A stretch of DNA of 64,000 nucleotides from Myotis daubentonii (lineage: Eukaryota; Chordata; Mammalia; Chiroptera; Vespertilionidae), in assembly GCF_963259705.1 (NCBI RefSeq), contig NC_081840.1, positions 115,867,074 to 115,931,073 on the forward strand, read 5' to 3'. Of this stretch, positions 1-11,166 are shown piece by piece. Every line of letters starts with the position of its first letter. The stretch's first letter is position 1. The position numbers and the translations under genes were made by a program. The notes under the pieces were generated by a model, which was given only the letters and a program-made list of their open reading frames with translations, was not told the origin of the DNA and ran no database searches.

Positions 1-275
1 TTACTGTGTGTTTGGAAGAGAGAAGGTTTATCAAATGTGAATTCTCTGTGCTTCTGGCTCTGTGACTGACATTTTTCTGGGTATTTAGAATTCTGATTTT
101 TAAGGTTAGATCTGAAAATCACCTGAGGTGCTTGTTGCAAATTCAGATTCTCCCGCCTTAACCAAAGCTAGATTAGAATCTTGGCATGGTAGTGGTGGTA
201 CCTAGTAATCTTCATATTAAGTAGGATTTGCATATGATTTTAATATGTACTAAGTTTACGAACCACTAGTTTAGA
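1..275. repeat. MER5-like hAT-Charlie remnant
   Basis: From about 90 to 275 the sequence follows the layout of the old mammalian MER5 family: a 'gaaaatcacctgaggtgct' block, an internal 'agattagaatct' block and a terminal 'cgaaccacta' block. The copy is diverged and lacks a clean inverted-repeat pair or target duplication. Bases 1-89 hold nothing I recognise. Confidence 0.55.
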
Positions 276-1240
276 AGATGCTGCAAATCATTGCCATGTT
301 TCTGATCCTTCATAACATTTCTTTGAATAATCAGACAGATGGTTCTGTTTTTGCATGTTTGGGAGGTTTCCAGGTGGGTAGTTGAGAACTCAATAGGGTT
401 GATACAGCTAATGGGGAAACATAGACAATAGGTTTTTGATGAACAAAGCTGAGTGACTATGGGCACACTCCTTATACTTTAAGCCTCAGTTTCTTCTCTT
501 CAATGTGAGTTAAATACTTTTGTTGTGTTTAATAAGTAAGATTATATATACCAGTCACCTAAATAATGCTCCATAAATAGTTGTTACAAAGAGATAGATG
601 AGGTAAAAAGCTTAAACTTTGAAAAATAATAGCCCCTCTAAATTTAATGCAATTTCAAATTTTTAAATTTAAACTATGTCTAATGTCTTAGAATTGAATA
701 TAGTATGTTTTGGAGGAAGAGTATCAGTATGCTTTTGAAAAGCTAAAGTAATGCAAAATAGCTATACAAAGAATGACTTACATTTGACTCCAGTTGCATG
801 TTATAGCTCATATTTTAATAATCCCTTGTTTAATCTCTATGCTCATTTGAACTCTGGTTACATTCTACAACAAATTAAGTAAAATTGGTTTTAAGTTTCT
901 TTAAAATCAATAGGTGTAACTGAATGAATTGATATTCTCAAGAAGATGTGAACTGAGATTCCATTAATCTCAAATATTAAAAATGTTTTTAGCACTGAAA
1001 AAGTGCATTATTATGATCAATCACTTGTTTACCACCTTTTATTAATTCATAGAGTGGAATGATAATTTTTAGGTGTACAAAAACCAGTTAATATTTGACA
1101 CAACAAATAGTAGCAAAACATAAGTTTACTTTTCCAAGAATATCAGAAGGAAAATGTAGGAAAACATTTCGATTTCCTCATTTATATTTCTTTAGGAATA
1201 AGACCCATGTACATACAAAGCATTTAAATCTCTGCTTTAT
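276..1240. other. AT-rich noncoding DNA, unassigned
   Basis: No open frame has coding character. A weak MIR-like block lies near 450-570, where 'gcctcagtttcttctct' matches the MIR central region. The rest looks like unique intergenic or intronic DNA. Confidence 0.5.
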
Positions 1241-1244
1241 TCTG

Positions 1245-1385
1245 GACTCCCAATTCTACTGCTATTCTGTTATCTTCTTAGAGTCTCGGTTCCTTCTCTA
1301 TAATAACAGGAAAAATAATAATACCTATACCTTAGGGCTGTATAAAGATTTAATAAATTAACACACTTAAAGTTTTTAGGCCCAT
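1245..1385 (+). repeat. MIR SINE, sense
   Basis: The order is MIR-like: a 'gagtctcggttccttctct' block, then 'aataataatacctatacctt', then a 'taaagatttaataaatta' segment. This matches the MIR stretch that usually reads cctcagtttcctcatct, aataatagtacc and gattaaatgagtta. The copy is diverged and has no A-tail. Confidence 0.65.
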
Positions 1386-1479
1386 GTCTAAAATTAGTAA
1401 GACCTAAGATATAGCAGTTATTTCACTATCTCTCTAATGCATTCTAGAAATCATTAGTTTTATTTAGTGGCTTCTTTAG

Positions 1480-1650
1480 TCTGTAAATAAATGTAATATG
1501 TATAACATTTATAAAGTACATACTGAGCTAAATAAACACTTTACAGCTCCCGGAGAAGGTACCATTATTATTACTAGTCTACATAAAAGGAAACTGAAGA
1601 ACAGAAAGCAAAGAAATGAACAGACAAGATTTGAATCTCAACATTGTCTT
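1480..1650 (-). repeat. MIR SINE, antisense
   Basis: Bases around 1560-1640 read 'accattattattac', then 'ggaaactgaagaacagaaag', then 'gatttgaatctc'. This is the reverse complement of the MIR core. It is an old copy with no visible duplication. The 1650-1782 stretch after it, with a short TTTTG-rich run, is unassigned. Confidence 0.6.
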
Positions 1651-1782
1651 GAGAGCTCATGGTTTTTTTGTTTTGTTTTGTTTTGGCTGCAGTACTTAAG
1701 AACTGGTGAGGAAAGTACTTACCATTTTATCAGGGATGACCAGCACAGGGTTTATAAATCCTTAGACATTTATTTGGAGTTA

Positions 1783-2168
1783 TGTGGGAAGCCGCCTATT
1801 GTGTTCTTTAGCAGAGAGGTGTGGACAAGGAGCCTGGCAGGCTAGTGACCCTTGAGCCCTGGCAAAGGTCAGGGCTATGCACCCACTGTTTAGTCCAGAC
1901 AATGGTAGCTGAAGCAACTTCCCCACCAGATAGTCACATAAATCCTTACTGATAAGATAGTCTGTAACTGGAAATTGCCTGCCTAAGGGCTATTGGTGTG
2001 CCCCATATTGAATAAAAGGATGGCAAGGCTTGAGCACAAGTGGAGTTCTTCTTCTTGGGATGGGCCCCCAATTTCCAAATTATTATTTCTTGTTTCATCT
2101 TTGTCATTTGCGTGCGGCCCCTCTTCCAGAGCCCAAACCCTGAACCACACAGGACGTGGGTCATTTCA
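1783..2168 (+). mobile_element. Solo LTR of an endogenous retrovirus (class II-like), 386 bp
   Basis: The segment starts TGTGGGAAGCCGCC and ends CATTTCA, so it has the TG...CA termini of an LTR. It is flanked by an exact 6-bp duplication, GAGTTA, at 1777-1782 and 2169-2174. An AATAAA signal lies near 2010 ('ttgaataaaagg'). A 6-bp duplication and a TGTGGGAAGCCGCC-type start fit class II (betaretrovirus-like) elements; the class is inferred. No gag, pol or env sequence lies next to it, so it is what remains after LTR-LTR recombination. Confidence 0.75.
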
Positions 2169-2174
2169 GAGTTA

Positions 2175-3480
2175 GATATTAGCTTTCTGAAGAAAAGATT
2201 TCATCAGGTAATTCTCAACATCTAAAATACTTGTTATTTCAGTAACATCTCTATTCTTCTATTCTCTCACTCTGTCTTCCTCTCTCCTACTCCTCTTTCC
2301 CCACAACCCCAAACCCCAACTTTCTATGTATTCATTTGAACAGCAAAGCCTTAATGGTCTCCGTATAAAAAAAGTCTGTAATGGGTACATGGACAAGCTT
2401 TATTGTAGATTGTTTCATTTATTTTTATCAAGAGAACTTTTAAAAATTCTTCTACCTTAAGTAAAATTGCACACTGGAGAATATAAATTATTAGTGATTT
2501 ATGATCTTTCATCAAGAGAAATTGATTTTCAGAATGTAACTTTAAGGGTGTATTCAGGTACATTCACCCCCCTACCCCAAGCAAAAAGATTAATTTACTA
2601 TTACATCAATAAGGAGTGATTATGACAAATTCCCGAGGTGAGGCTAATCATTAAAAGTAAGCAAGAGATATTTCACAGGTCAAGTATTTGTCTGTGAGCC
2701 TTACCCTGGCTTTTATTTAAAATGTTGTTCTTCAAGGCAAAGCAAATTCTTGCAGACAGATCTTTCCTTTTACAAGGTTTTTATTAGGAATTGGGTGGGG
2801 TGGATTGGGGTGAGATGATTGATATGAACTCTTTTCCAGATAATGAAGTCTAAATTTGTAATCTCATGGGTCAGAGTCAATGTATCTTCCCAAGTCTTCA
2901 GAGTCCTATTGAGTCTTTATTATTCATTTATTGCATAGAAATGGCTGAATTTGTCTGAAACATTAAAAGTGGTGTTTTTGTAAGAGAATTTTTTTAAAAG
3001 CAAAACTGTTTTTAGAACAGTAAATGTTTACTTTTGGCTATAGGGAACCTCCATTATTATAGTCCCATGAACATTAACTAATGGTTTCAGATGACTGTAG
3101 GAAACCTGTGTTTTTATGGTGTTTGGTCAGCATAATGGCAACTTAAGACATCCCTCCTTTGTGTCCTCTCTCTCATTTAACAATTAAGATTAGACATCCA
3201 TCCAAGAATAAATGCGCCTCTGTGGGAATTGTGGGGTTCAGCACCATTTGCCAAGGGACACAGGAGGAGTCTTGCCAACTTGTGCATCAGGTATAGGCAG
3301 CTAGACCTGGTATGATTTGTGGAATCAGCAGTAGCCTGTGAACCAGCTCCAGTCCCTCTCAGTGAAGTTGGGAGCATCTGGAGAGTGCTGACTTGGGAAG
3401 ACACCCACAGATAGTTGAAAGAAGTCCTTGGTAGAAGTCAGATTTCCTGAGGAAAGATTCCAATATTCTGTTGGAACAAA
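2175..3480. other. Unassigned noncoding DNA
   Basis: AT-rich sequence with no recognised repeat family and no coding-like frame. It contains a short pyrimidine-rich run near 2255-2310 and a C-run near 2567-2578. No RNA gene is visible. Confidence 0.45.
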
Positions 3481-3483
3481 AAA

Positions 3484-3545
3484 CAAAGCAAAACAAAACA
3501 AACTCATCCTCTCACCCAAAACAAAACAAAACAAAACAAAACAAA
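3484..3545 (+). repeat. (AAAAC)n simple repeat
   Basis: Two runs of AAAAC-type units (about 3484-3500 and 3518-3545) are separated by 'tcatcctctcaccc'. They may be the decayed tail of an old retroposon. Confidence 0.7.
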
Positions 3546-3574
3546 GCAGTGAGGGTCTTTGTCAGTGCTGCCTT

Positions 3575-3846
3575 TCTTCCAAGGCAGAACACTGCCTGAT
3601 TTCAAACTATTCTACAAAACTAAGGTAATTAAAAAAGTATGTATTAGCATAATAATTGACACAGAAATTCCCCCCCCCCCCATTATGCAGTCAACTAATA
3701 TTTTACAAGAAAGCTAACATTACTCAATGGGGAAAAAATAGCCACTTCAATAAATGATTCTGGGAAAACTGGATATATTCACATGGACCACTTGGACCAT
3801 TCACAAAAATTAACTCAAAATGGATTAAAGAATTTAACATAATCAA
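3575..3846 (+). mobile_element. Old LINE-1 ORF2 fragment
   Basis: The stretch matches the C-terminal half of L1 ORF2 at the DNA level: 'actgcctgatttcaaacta', a 'cagtcaactaatattt' block, 'cttcaataaatgattctggg' and 'ctcaaaatggattaaag'. It is full of stops and indels, and a C-run lies at about 3669-3680. It joins another L1 segment near 3847, where the ORF2 coordinate jumps back to the RT FADD region. Confidence 0.75.
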
Positions 3847-5288
3847 AGTTATCCAAATTAAGAAGGAAAAAATAAAACTGTCATTATTTGCAGATGACAT
3901 AGTATTGTATATAGAGAACCCTAAAGATTCCACAAAAGAACTAGTAGAACTGATAAATAAATTTAATAAAGTAGGAAGATATGAAATGAATATTCAGAAA
4001 TGAGCTGCATTTTTATACACCAATAATTAACTATCAAAAAGAAAAAACTATAAGAAATCCCATTCACAATTGCTTCAAAAAGAATAAAATACCTAGCAAT
4101 AAATTTAACCAAGGATGTAACAGACCAATACTCAGAAAATTATAACACACTGAAAAAGAAATTGAAGAAGTGGAAGTATATATTGTGTTCATGAATAGGA
4201 ATTAAGATCTTTAAAAGTCCCTACTACCCAAAGCAATCTACAGATTCAATGCAATTCCTATCATTATAGCAATGGCGTATTTCACAAAACTAGAACAAGT
4301 GTTTCAAAAATTTATATGGAATCACAAAATACCCTAAATAGCAACAGTGATCTTGAGAAAGAAGAATGAAGTTGGAGGAATCACACAACCTGATAGCAAA
4401 CTATACTACAAGGTCATAGTAATGAAAACAGCATGATACTGTCATGAAAACAGACAAAGAGATAAATGAAACAAAATAGAGAGCCCAGAAATAAATCCTC
4501 GCCTTTATAGTCAAGTAATATTTGACAAAGAAGGAAAAAATTGACAATAGGTTAAAGATAGTCTATTCAATAAATGTTGTTGGGAAAATTGGACAGATAC
4601 CTGCAAAAAAAATGAAACCCTTGGCAAATAGTGCTGAATCCCACAATTCTAACAGAGGCACATTCTTTTGTTCTTATACCACACAAAAGAATAAACTCAA
4701 AATGGATTAAAGACTTAAAAGTTAGACTCAAAGCCATTACAATCCTAGAAGAAAAACTAGGCAGTAAAATCTCAGACAGTACTCATAACAATATTTTTTC
4801 CGATATATTTTCTCAGGTGAGGGAAACAAAAGAAAACATAAACAAATGGGACTACATCAAACTAAAGAGTATTTTCATAGCAGAGGAAACCATCAATAAA
4901 ATGAAAAGACAACCCATCAAATGGAAGAACATATTCACCAACGGGCTAATATCCAAATTTTATAAAGAACTTATAAACCCCCCCAAAAAATCCAATTAGA
5001 AAATGGGCAAAGAACTTAACTAGACACTTCTTCAAAGGGACATACAGATGGCCAATAGGCATATGAAAAGATGCTCAACATCACTAATCATCAGAGAAAT
5101 GTAAATTAAAACCATAATGAGATATCACCTGATACCTGTCAGAATGGCTATCATCAATAAATCCATAAACAAAAAGTGTTGGCGAGGATGTGGAAAAAAG
5201 GGAACTCTTGTGCACTATTTATAGGCATGCAGACTGATGCAATTACTGTGGAAAGCAATACGGAGTTACCTCAGAAAATCACAGATTT

Positions 5289-5510
5289 GCCGAAACCAGT
5301 TTGGCTAAGTGGATAGAGCGTCAGCCTGAGGACTGAAAGGTCCCGGGGTCGATTCCGGTCAAGGGCATGTACCTGGGTTGCGGGCACATCCCAGTAGGGA
5401 GTGTGCAGGAGGCAGCTGATCAATGTTTCTCTCTCATCGATGTTTCTAACTCTCTATCTCTCTCCCTTCCTCTCTGTAAAAAATGAATAAAATATTAAAA
5501 AAAAACATTA
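5289..5510 (+). mobile_element. Ves SINE (tRNA-derived), sense
   Basis: It begins 'gccgaaaccagtttggct', with an A-box-like TGGCTAAGTGG and a B-box-like GGTCGATTCC, as expected for a tRNA-derived pol III SINE. The body has the Ves landmarks 'gggcatgtacctgggttg', 'atgtttctctctcatcgatg' and a CT-rich part before an A-rich tail. It lies inside a LINE-1. I could not define a clean duplication. Confidence 0.9.
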
Positions 5511-5638
5511 AAGATGGAACTGCCTTATAACCCAACAATTCCACTCATGGGAATTTATCTGAAGAAACCCAAACCACTAATTCGAAAGTATATAGATATC
5601 CTTATGTTCATTGCAGCATTATTTATAACTAGAGGCCC

Positions 5639-6097
5639 GGTGCACAAAAATTTGTGCACTCGGGTGGGGAGGGGGGCCCTCAGCCTGGCCTGTGCCCTCT
5701 CGCAGCCTGGGACCCCTCAGGGGATGACCACCTGCTGGCTTAGGCCCGCTCCCCGGGGGATTGGGCCTAAGATGGCAATCAGACATCCCTCTGGCAGCCC
5801 AGCAGCCCTCAGGGGATGTCCACTTGCCAGTGGGGAGCAGGCCTAAACTATAGTCAGACATCCTTAGCGCTGCTGAGGAGGCAGGAGAGGCTCCCACCAC
5901 CACCCTATACTGGCAGCCATCAGACTGGCTTGTGGCTGATCAGAGCTCCTCCCATGTGAGAGCGCCCTGACCACCAGAGGGCACCTCCTGCATTGAGCGT
6001 CTGCCCCCTGGTGGTCAGTGTGTATCATAGTGACCAGTCATTCCCAGTCCTTCTGCTGTTAGGGTCAGTTTGCATATTACCCTTTTACTATACAGGA
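5639..6097 (-). mobile_element. HeliBat-type Helitron, terminal unit of a two-unit composite
   Basis: Read on the minus strand, it starts TCCTGTATAGTAAAAGG (6097) and ends in a perfect hairpin, GTGCACAAA/TTTGTGCAC, then CTAG at 5642-5639. That is the Helitron TC...hairpin...CTRR structure. The plus-strand flank on the CTAG side is A, and the base beyond the whole composite is T, so insertion was into an AT of the LINE-1. No Rep/helicase frame is present, so the element is non-autonomous. Confidence 0.85.
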
Positions 6098-6784
6098 TAG
6101 AGGTCTGGTGCACGGGTGGGGGCCGGCTGGTTTGCCCTGAAGGATGTCCTGGATCAGGGTGGGGGTACCGCTTGAGTGCCTGGCCAGCCTGGATAAGGGG
6201 ATGATGGCTGTTTGCAGCTGGTCACACACCCTTCAGGGTGGGGGTCCCCACTGGGGTTCCTGGCCAGCCTGGGTGAGGGGCTGAGGGCTGTTTTCAGGCT
6301 GGCGGGTGACTGAAACTCCCAACCTCTCCTTTTTTTTCTTTTTTCTTTTTTTATTCTGGGATTTATTTACCTTCTATGACTGTCACTGGAGCTGAGAGCC
6401 AGCTTTAACTCTGAGGCTTGGCTCCAGCTCTGAGACCTCGGCTGCTGAAAGCAGGTATCTGGGGTTTGTTTAGCTTCTATAATTGAAACACTGTTGCGGT
6501 CCTGCTTGCTGAGGCCTGGCTGGCTGAAAGCAGGTTTCTGGGGATTGTTTAGCTTCTATAATTGCAACATAGTTGCTTAGAGTGCAGCTCAGAGCTGGGC
6601 GGCGGCAGGCGGGGAACCTTGGCTTCCTCGATCACTGGAGCAAGCAAGCCTCCTATTCGCTTCAGCTGCCTGGCTGCCAGCCACCATCTTGGTTGTCAGT
6701 TAATTTGTATATCGCCCTGATTAGCCAAGGAGAAGCATGTCAGAGGTATGGTTAATTACCATGTTTGTCTATTATTAGATAGGA
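6098..6784 (-). mobile_element. HeliBat-type Helitron, upstream unit with a defective terminator
   Basis: On the minus strand this unit starts TCCTATCTAATAATAGAC (6784) and abuts the first unit head to tail. Its own 3' end is damaged. The terminal CTAG has lost its last G (CTA followed directly by TCC of the next unit), and the GTGCAC arm has no partner arm ('ggtgcacgggtggggg' on the plus strand). It includes a T-rich tract near 6328-6350. The same junction recurs at 11166/11167. Confidence 0.8.
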
Positions 6785-6885
6785 TAGCCAAGATTTGGAA
6801 GCAACACAAGTGTCCATTAGTAGATGAGTGGATAAAAAAGCTGTGGTACACAATGGAATTTTCCATTTACACAATGGAATGCTAA

Positions 6886-9400
6886 AAGAAGTGTTCATGG
6901 ATTGGTAGAATTAACATTATCAAAATGCCCATACTACTGAAGGCAATCTATAGATTTAATGCAATCCCTATTAAAATACCAACAGCATATTTCACAAATC
7001 TAGAACAAATACTCCAAAAATTATATGGAATCAAAAAAGACCCCGAATAGCTACAGCAATCTTGAGAAAGAAGAACAAAGTTGGAGCAATCACAATACTA
7101 GAAATCAAGTTATACTACTAAGCCACCATAATCAAAACAGCCTGGTACTGGCACAAGAACAGACATATAGATCAATGGAGCAGAAAAGAGACCCCAGAAA
7201 TTAACCCAAGCAATACACTCAATTAATATTTGACAAAAGAGGTAAGAACATACAATGGAGTTGAGACAGTCTCTTTATTAAAAGGTGTTGAGAAAATTGA
7301 AAAGATACATGCCAAAAAATGAAACTATACCACCAACTTACACCATACAAAAGAATAAACTCAAAATGGATAAAAGACTTAAATGTAAGTCATAAGACCA
7401 TAAAATATTAGAATAAATCATAGGCAGCAAAATCTCAGACATCTCTCATAGAAATATTTTACAGATACATCTCCTAAGACAAAGGAAACAAAGGAGAAAT
7501 TAAACAAATGGGACTACATCAAATAGAAAGCTTCTGCCCAACAAAAGAAACCATCAACAAAACAAAAAGGGAACCCACCATATGGCAGAACATATTTGGC
7601 AATGATACATCTGATAAAGGTTTAATATCCAAAATGTTGGGGTCCAGCTCCAGCAGGTTTAGGGGTTCCCAAAGGTGTGGATGGGGACAGCATTCAGGTG
7701 ATCATCATAGCCAGGTTCTGTAGCCAGGTTCTGTATTTATTGTCCTGTTACATCTGTATTTATACCAGTTGATTTTAATCCTATCCATTCTATTCCAAAG
7801 GTTAGGGCATTTGTTAATCTAGTTCTGTTGAGTTTAATCCTGTCTAGGTTAAACTCTGTGTTCCATTATAAGGGCTATTCCAAGGCTACTGCTCTACCGA
7901 TAAGCTACAAGAAAGTGACTGAAGGAGATTATCCTACCCAGTAAAGGTTATGTCCTCCCAGCCTCACTGCTTGCCTTCCCTGGGACTGCCCTGTGTCGGT
8001 GGGTCTCCAGGGGTATAGGCTTTGGTGCTTTCCCTGGTGGGCAGACCCCTGGGATGTGGGCCCAAAAAGTCCCAAATTTATTGGCAACAGTCTTAGTCCT
8101 GTTAATTCCTAACTGCAGGGAAAAATCCTCACCTGGTGAAACAACCTTCCTTGGGGAGGTGGTCCTCTTTAAAACACATAGCGCTAAGAGGGGGAACAAA
8201 CATATGCCATATACGCCAGGTCCCTTGAAACATAAGCTGTGTAGATGTTTCTTCCCTGCAGCAACTGTGTCAAGCAGCAAGGGTGGACCGGCTTCCGGCA
8301 AATTCCCCCATTTTTATTTTTTAAATGACAGTGCGTGTAAATCAGCGGCCACCTCTCAGATTGGGTTGTTTAAGACTCAGAAGAAGACTTGTTTGTGATT
8401 TTGCTAACAGGTCAGTCCGAGGCTTAACCCTATATTGGCTCCCCACACCAAAATATACAAGGAACTCATACAACTTAACAAAAGGAAGACAAACCAATTA
8501 AAAAATAGACAAAGGCTCTCACCTAGACACTTCTCCAAAGCAAACATAGAGAAGACCAAGAAACATATGAAAAATGCTCAAAGTCACTAATCATAAGAGA
8601 GATGCAAATTAAAATGACAATAAGATATCACCTCACACTTGTAAGAATGGCTACCTTCAACAAATCAACAAATGACAAGTACTGGCGATGATGTAGAGAA
8701 AAGGGAACTCTAATTCACTAGTGGTGGGACTGTAGATTGGTACAGCCATTATGGAAAAGAGTATGGAATTTCCTCAAAAGAATAAAATATGGAACTGCCT
8801 TTTGACCCAGTGATCCCACTTCTAGAAATATATCCAAAGAAACCTGAAATGCCAATCAGGAAGAATATTTACACCCCTATGTTCATAGCAGCACAATTTA
8901 CAATAGCTAAGATCTGGAAACAGCCCAAGTGCCCATCAGTAGATAAGTGGATAAAAAAGCTGTGGTACATTTATACCACGGAATACTATGCAGCAGCAAA
9001 AGAGAGAGAGATCTCTTACCCTTTTAGACAGAATGGGGAGGACCTGGAGAGTATTATGCTCAGTAAAATAAGCCAGTCAGAGAAAGACAAGTATCACATG
9101 ATCTCATTTATATGTGGAATCTAATGAACAAAATAAATTGATTAACAAAATAGATCCAGAGACATAGAAACATAGATCAGACTTCAGAATCTCAGAGTGA
9201 AGGTAGGGGAGGGTGTGTGGGTGGGAGGTGATCAACCAAAGAACTTGTGTGCTTATATGCATAACCCATGGACACAGACAATAGAGTGGTGAAGGCCTGG
9301 GGCGTGGAGTGGAGGCGGGATATAAGAAATCAATGGGGGAGAAAGGGGGACATATGTAATACTTTCAACACTAAAGATTAAAAAAATATGATAAAAGAAA
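6886..9400 (+). mobile_element. LINE-1 3' part, split by a solo LTR
   Basis: A second L1 starts in ORF2 at 'tggattggtagaattaac' and runs to the 3' end, with the G-rich 3'UTR ('gggaggtgatcaaccaaag') and 'acatatgtaatactttcaac'. An LTR at 7635-8447 interrupts it. The longest remaining frame, 8789-9124, encodes the ORF2 C-terminal end (ELPFDPVIPLLEIYPKK...). Many stops elsewhere make it a pseudogene. Confidence 0.85.
7635..8447. mobile_element. Solo LTR (class II-like), 813 bp, inside LINE-1
   Basis: The ends form a short inverted pair, TGTTGGGG at the left and CCCCACA at the right, with TG...CA termini. An exact 6-bp duplication, CCAAAA, lies at 7629-7634 and 8448-8453, and removing the LTR restores the LINE-1 sequence 'atccaaaatatac'. 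A short tandem copy, 'agccaggttctgt' twice, sits near 7711-7736. The 6-bp duplication suggests a class II element. No retroviral gene is present, and the transcriptional direction is not clear. Confidence 0.75.
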
Positions 9401-9745
9401 GTAAATTTTACCCTTTGCAACAGCATGAATGGACCTGGAGAACATTATATTAAGTGAAATAAGCCATTTAGAGAAAGACAAGTACCATACTGATTTCACT
9501 CATATGTGAAATTTAATGAAAAAACTGAACTACCAAGCAAAATAGAGACAGACTCATAGAGAACAGGCAGACAGCTCTGGTGGAGAGTGGGGAAGGTGTT
9601 GGGGGGTGTAGAGATTGAGCAAACAAGAAAAAAAAGAGAGAACTCATGAACATGGACAATAGTGTGGTGATTGTGGGGGGTGTTGGAGGTGGAAGAAGGC
9701 ATAGAGGAGTTAAATGTTGATAGGAAAAAAAGATAAAAATCCTTA
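9401..9745 (+). mobile_element. LINE-1 3'-end fragment
   Basis: It repeats the 3' end of ORF2 and the 3'UTR just after another L1 3' end: 'gcatgaatggacctggag', 'gaaataagccatttagag', then a G-rich region near 9590-9700. It is therefore a separate, older L1 copy adjacent to 6886-9400. Confidence 0.75.
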
Positions 9746-10310
9746 AAGTCAAAGAAAACATTGAGGAAAAGCTCCTTGACATTGGTATTTTTTTTCTTTC
9801 CACTTTTGTTGTTGTTGTTAATCCTTACCTGAGGATATTTTCCCATTGATTTTTAGGAAGAGTGAAAGGGAAGAAGAGAGACACAGAGAGAGAAACAGCC
9901 ATGTGAGAGAGACACATGGACTGTTGCCTTCTGCACACACCCTGACTAGGGCAAGGGATACAGCCTGCAACCTAAGTACATGCCCTTGACCAGAATTGAA
10001 CCCAGGACCCTTCAATCCATATGCCAACACTATCCACTGAGTGAAACTGGCTAGTTTGACATTGGTCTTGACAACCTTTTAAAAAAAATATGACAACAAG
10101 GTTAAGCAATAAAAGCAAAAATCACTGAGACTACATAAATTAAAAAGCTTCTTCATGGTAAAATAAACAATCAACAAAATGAAAAGGTATGGAATAGAAA
10201 ACAATATTTGGAAACCATATATCTGATAAGGGTTAATGTCTAAAATAAAGGACTCATACAACTCAATAACAAAAAAAATCTGATTTAAAAATTGACAGAA
10301 GAATTGAATA
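9746..10310 (+). mobile_element. Ancient LINE-1 ORF2 fragment split by Ves
   Basis: The flanks at 9746-9786 and 10056-10310 join into one L1 ORF2 stretch ('gaggaaaagctccttgacattggt' continuing to 'gactacataaatt' and 'aaaagcttcttc'). The copy is diverged and carries stops. Confidence 0.7.
9787..10055 (-). mobile_element. Ves SINE, antisense
   Basis: The reverse complement starts with a tRNA-like head and ends in an A-rich tail, seen here as T-runs with GTT repeats at 9787-9825. Typical Ves blocks are 'gaggatattttcccattga' and 'cttgaccagaattgaaccc'. An 11-bp duplication, TTGACATTGGT, flanks it at 9776-9786 and 10056-10066. Confidence 0.9.
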
Positions 10311-10706
10311 GATATTTTTCAGATAGAACTGAATAGACATTTTTTCAGATAAAAAGAAAAGAATTCTAGGCAGTGAAAACAGCATGTGGTGCATAAAGTT
10401 CAAGCTCTTAGCCTGGCATTCAAGGCTACTTATTTATATTCAGCTGTTTTTCTGCTACTGGCTGTGTCTGTTATTTTTTTCTTTCCAATTTTTGATATAT
10501 GATTTGGGAGCTGACACTATACATTGGCTCTTCTCTTTTTATTCTTCCTCCCTATCTTGGCATCTCTTTCATTGAGTTATTGATGTTACTTAGGAGTTTG
10601 TTGGTATTCTAAATCTTCTATGCTACTTTATCTTATATAGTATATGTTTGAGTTATTTATTTTGAGTTGGCTAATTATTTGAATATGTTTGAATATTATG
10701 TATATA
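10311..10706. other. AT-rich DNA with an L2-like block
   Basis: Near 10395-10440, 'aaagttcaagctcttagc' and 'ggcattcaaggct' resemble the 3' part of an L2 LINE. The remainder to 10706 is AT-rich with no recognised feature. Confidence 0.45.
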
Positions 10707-11166
10707 CTAGAGGCCTGGTGCACAAAAATTTGTGCACTTGGGAGGGTCCCTCAGCCTGGCCTGTGCCCTCTTGCAGTCTGGGACCCCTTGGGGAATGATC
10801 ACCTGCTGGCTTAGGCCTGATCCCTGGGGGATCAGGCCTAAGATGGCAGTCAGACATCCCTCTGGCATCCCAGGAGCACTAGGGGGATGTGCACTTGCCA
10901 GCGGGGAGTGGGCCTAGCTGCAGTCAGACATCCTTAACGCTGCTGAGGAGGTGGGAGAGGCTCTCACCACCACCGCTGTACTGGCAGCCATCAGCCTGGC
11001 TTGTGGCTGAGCAAAGCTCCTCCTGTGGGAGCACACTGACCACCAGGGGGCAGCTCCTGCATTAAGCATCTGCCCCCTGGTGGTCAGTGTGTGTCATAGT
11101 GACCAGTCATTCCCAGTCACTCTGCTGCTGAGGTCCATTTGCATATTACCCTTTTATTATATAGGA
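10707..11166 (-). mobile_element. HeliBat-type Helitron, terminal unit of the second composite
   Basis: On the minus strand it starts TCCTATATAATAAAAGG (11166) and ends in the hairpin GTGCACAAA/TTTGTGCAC plus CTAG (10710-10707). It is 460 bp and co-linear with the 459-bp unit at 5639-6097. The flanking base on the CTAG side is A. Confidence 0.88.

Larger units (their letters stand above)
3847..6885 (+). mobile_element. LINE-1 (RT domain to 3' end), interrupted by a Ves SINE and a Helitron
   Basis: L1 sequence runs 3847-5288, 5511-5638 and 6785-6885. It begins at the reverse transcriptase 'tttgcagatgac' (FADD) motif and continues through the ORF2 C-terminus ('aaatgggactacatcaaact', 'gaggatgtgg'). 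A Ves SINE (5289-5510) and a composite Helitron (5639-6784) split it. If both are removed the L1 reads continuously ('gcattatttataa' then 'tagccaagatttgg'). The frame is broken many times, so this is a dead 5'-truncated copy. Confidence 0.85.

Noticed and set aside
5514..5903. Frames of 94-110 codons crossing 5639-5900
   Set aside because: They join LINE-1 and GC-rich Helitron sequence and have no domain.
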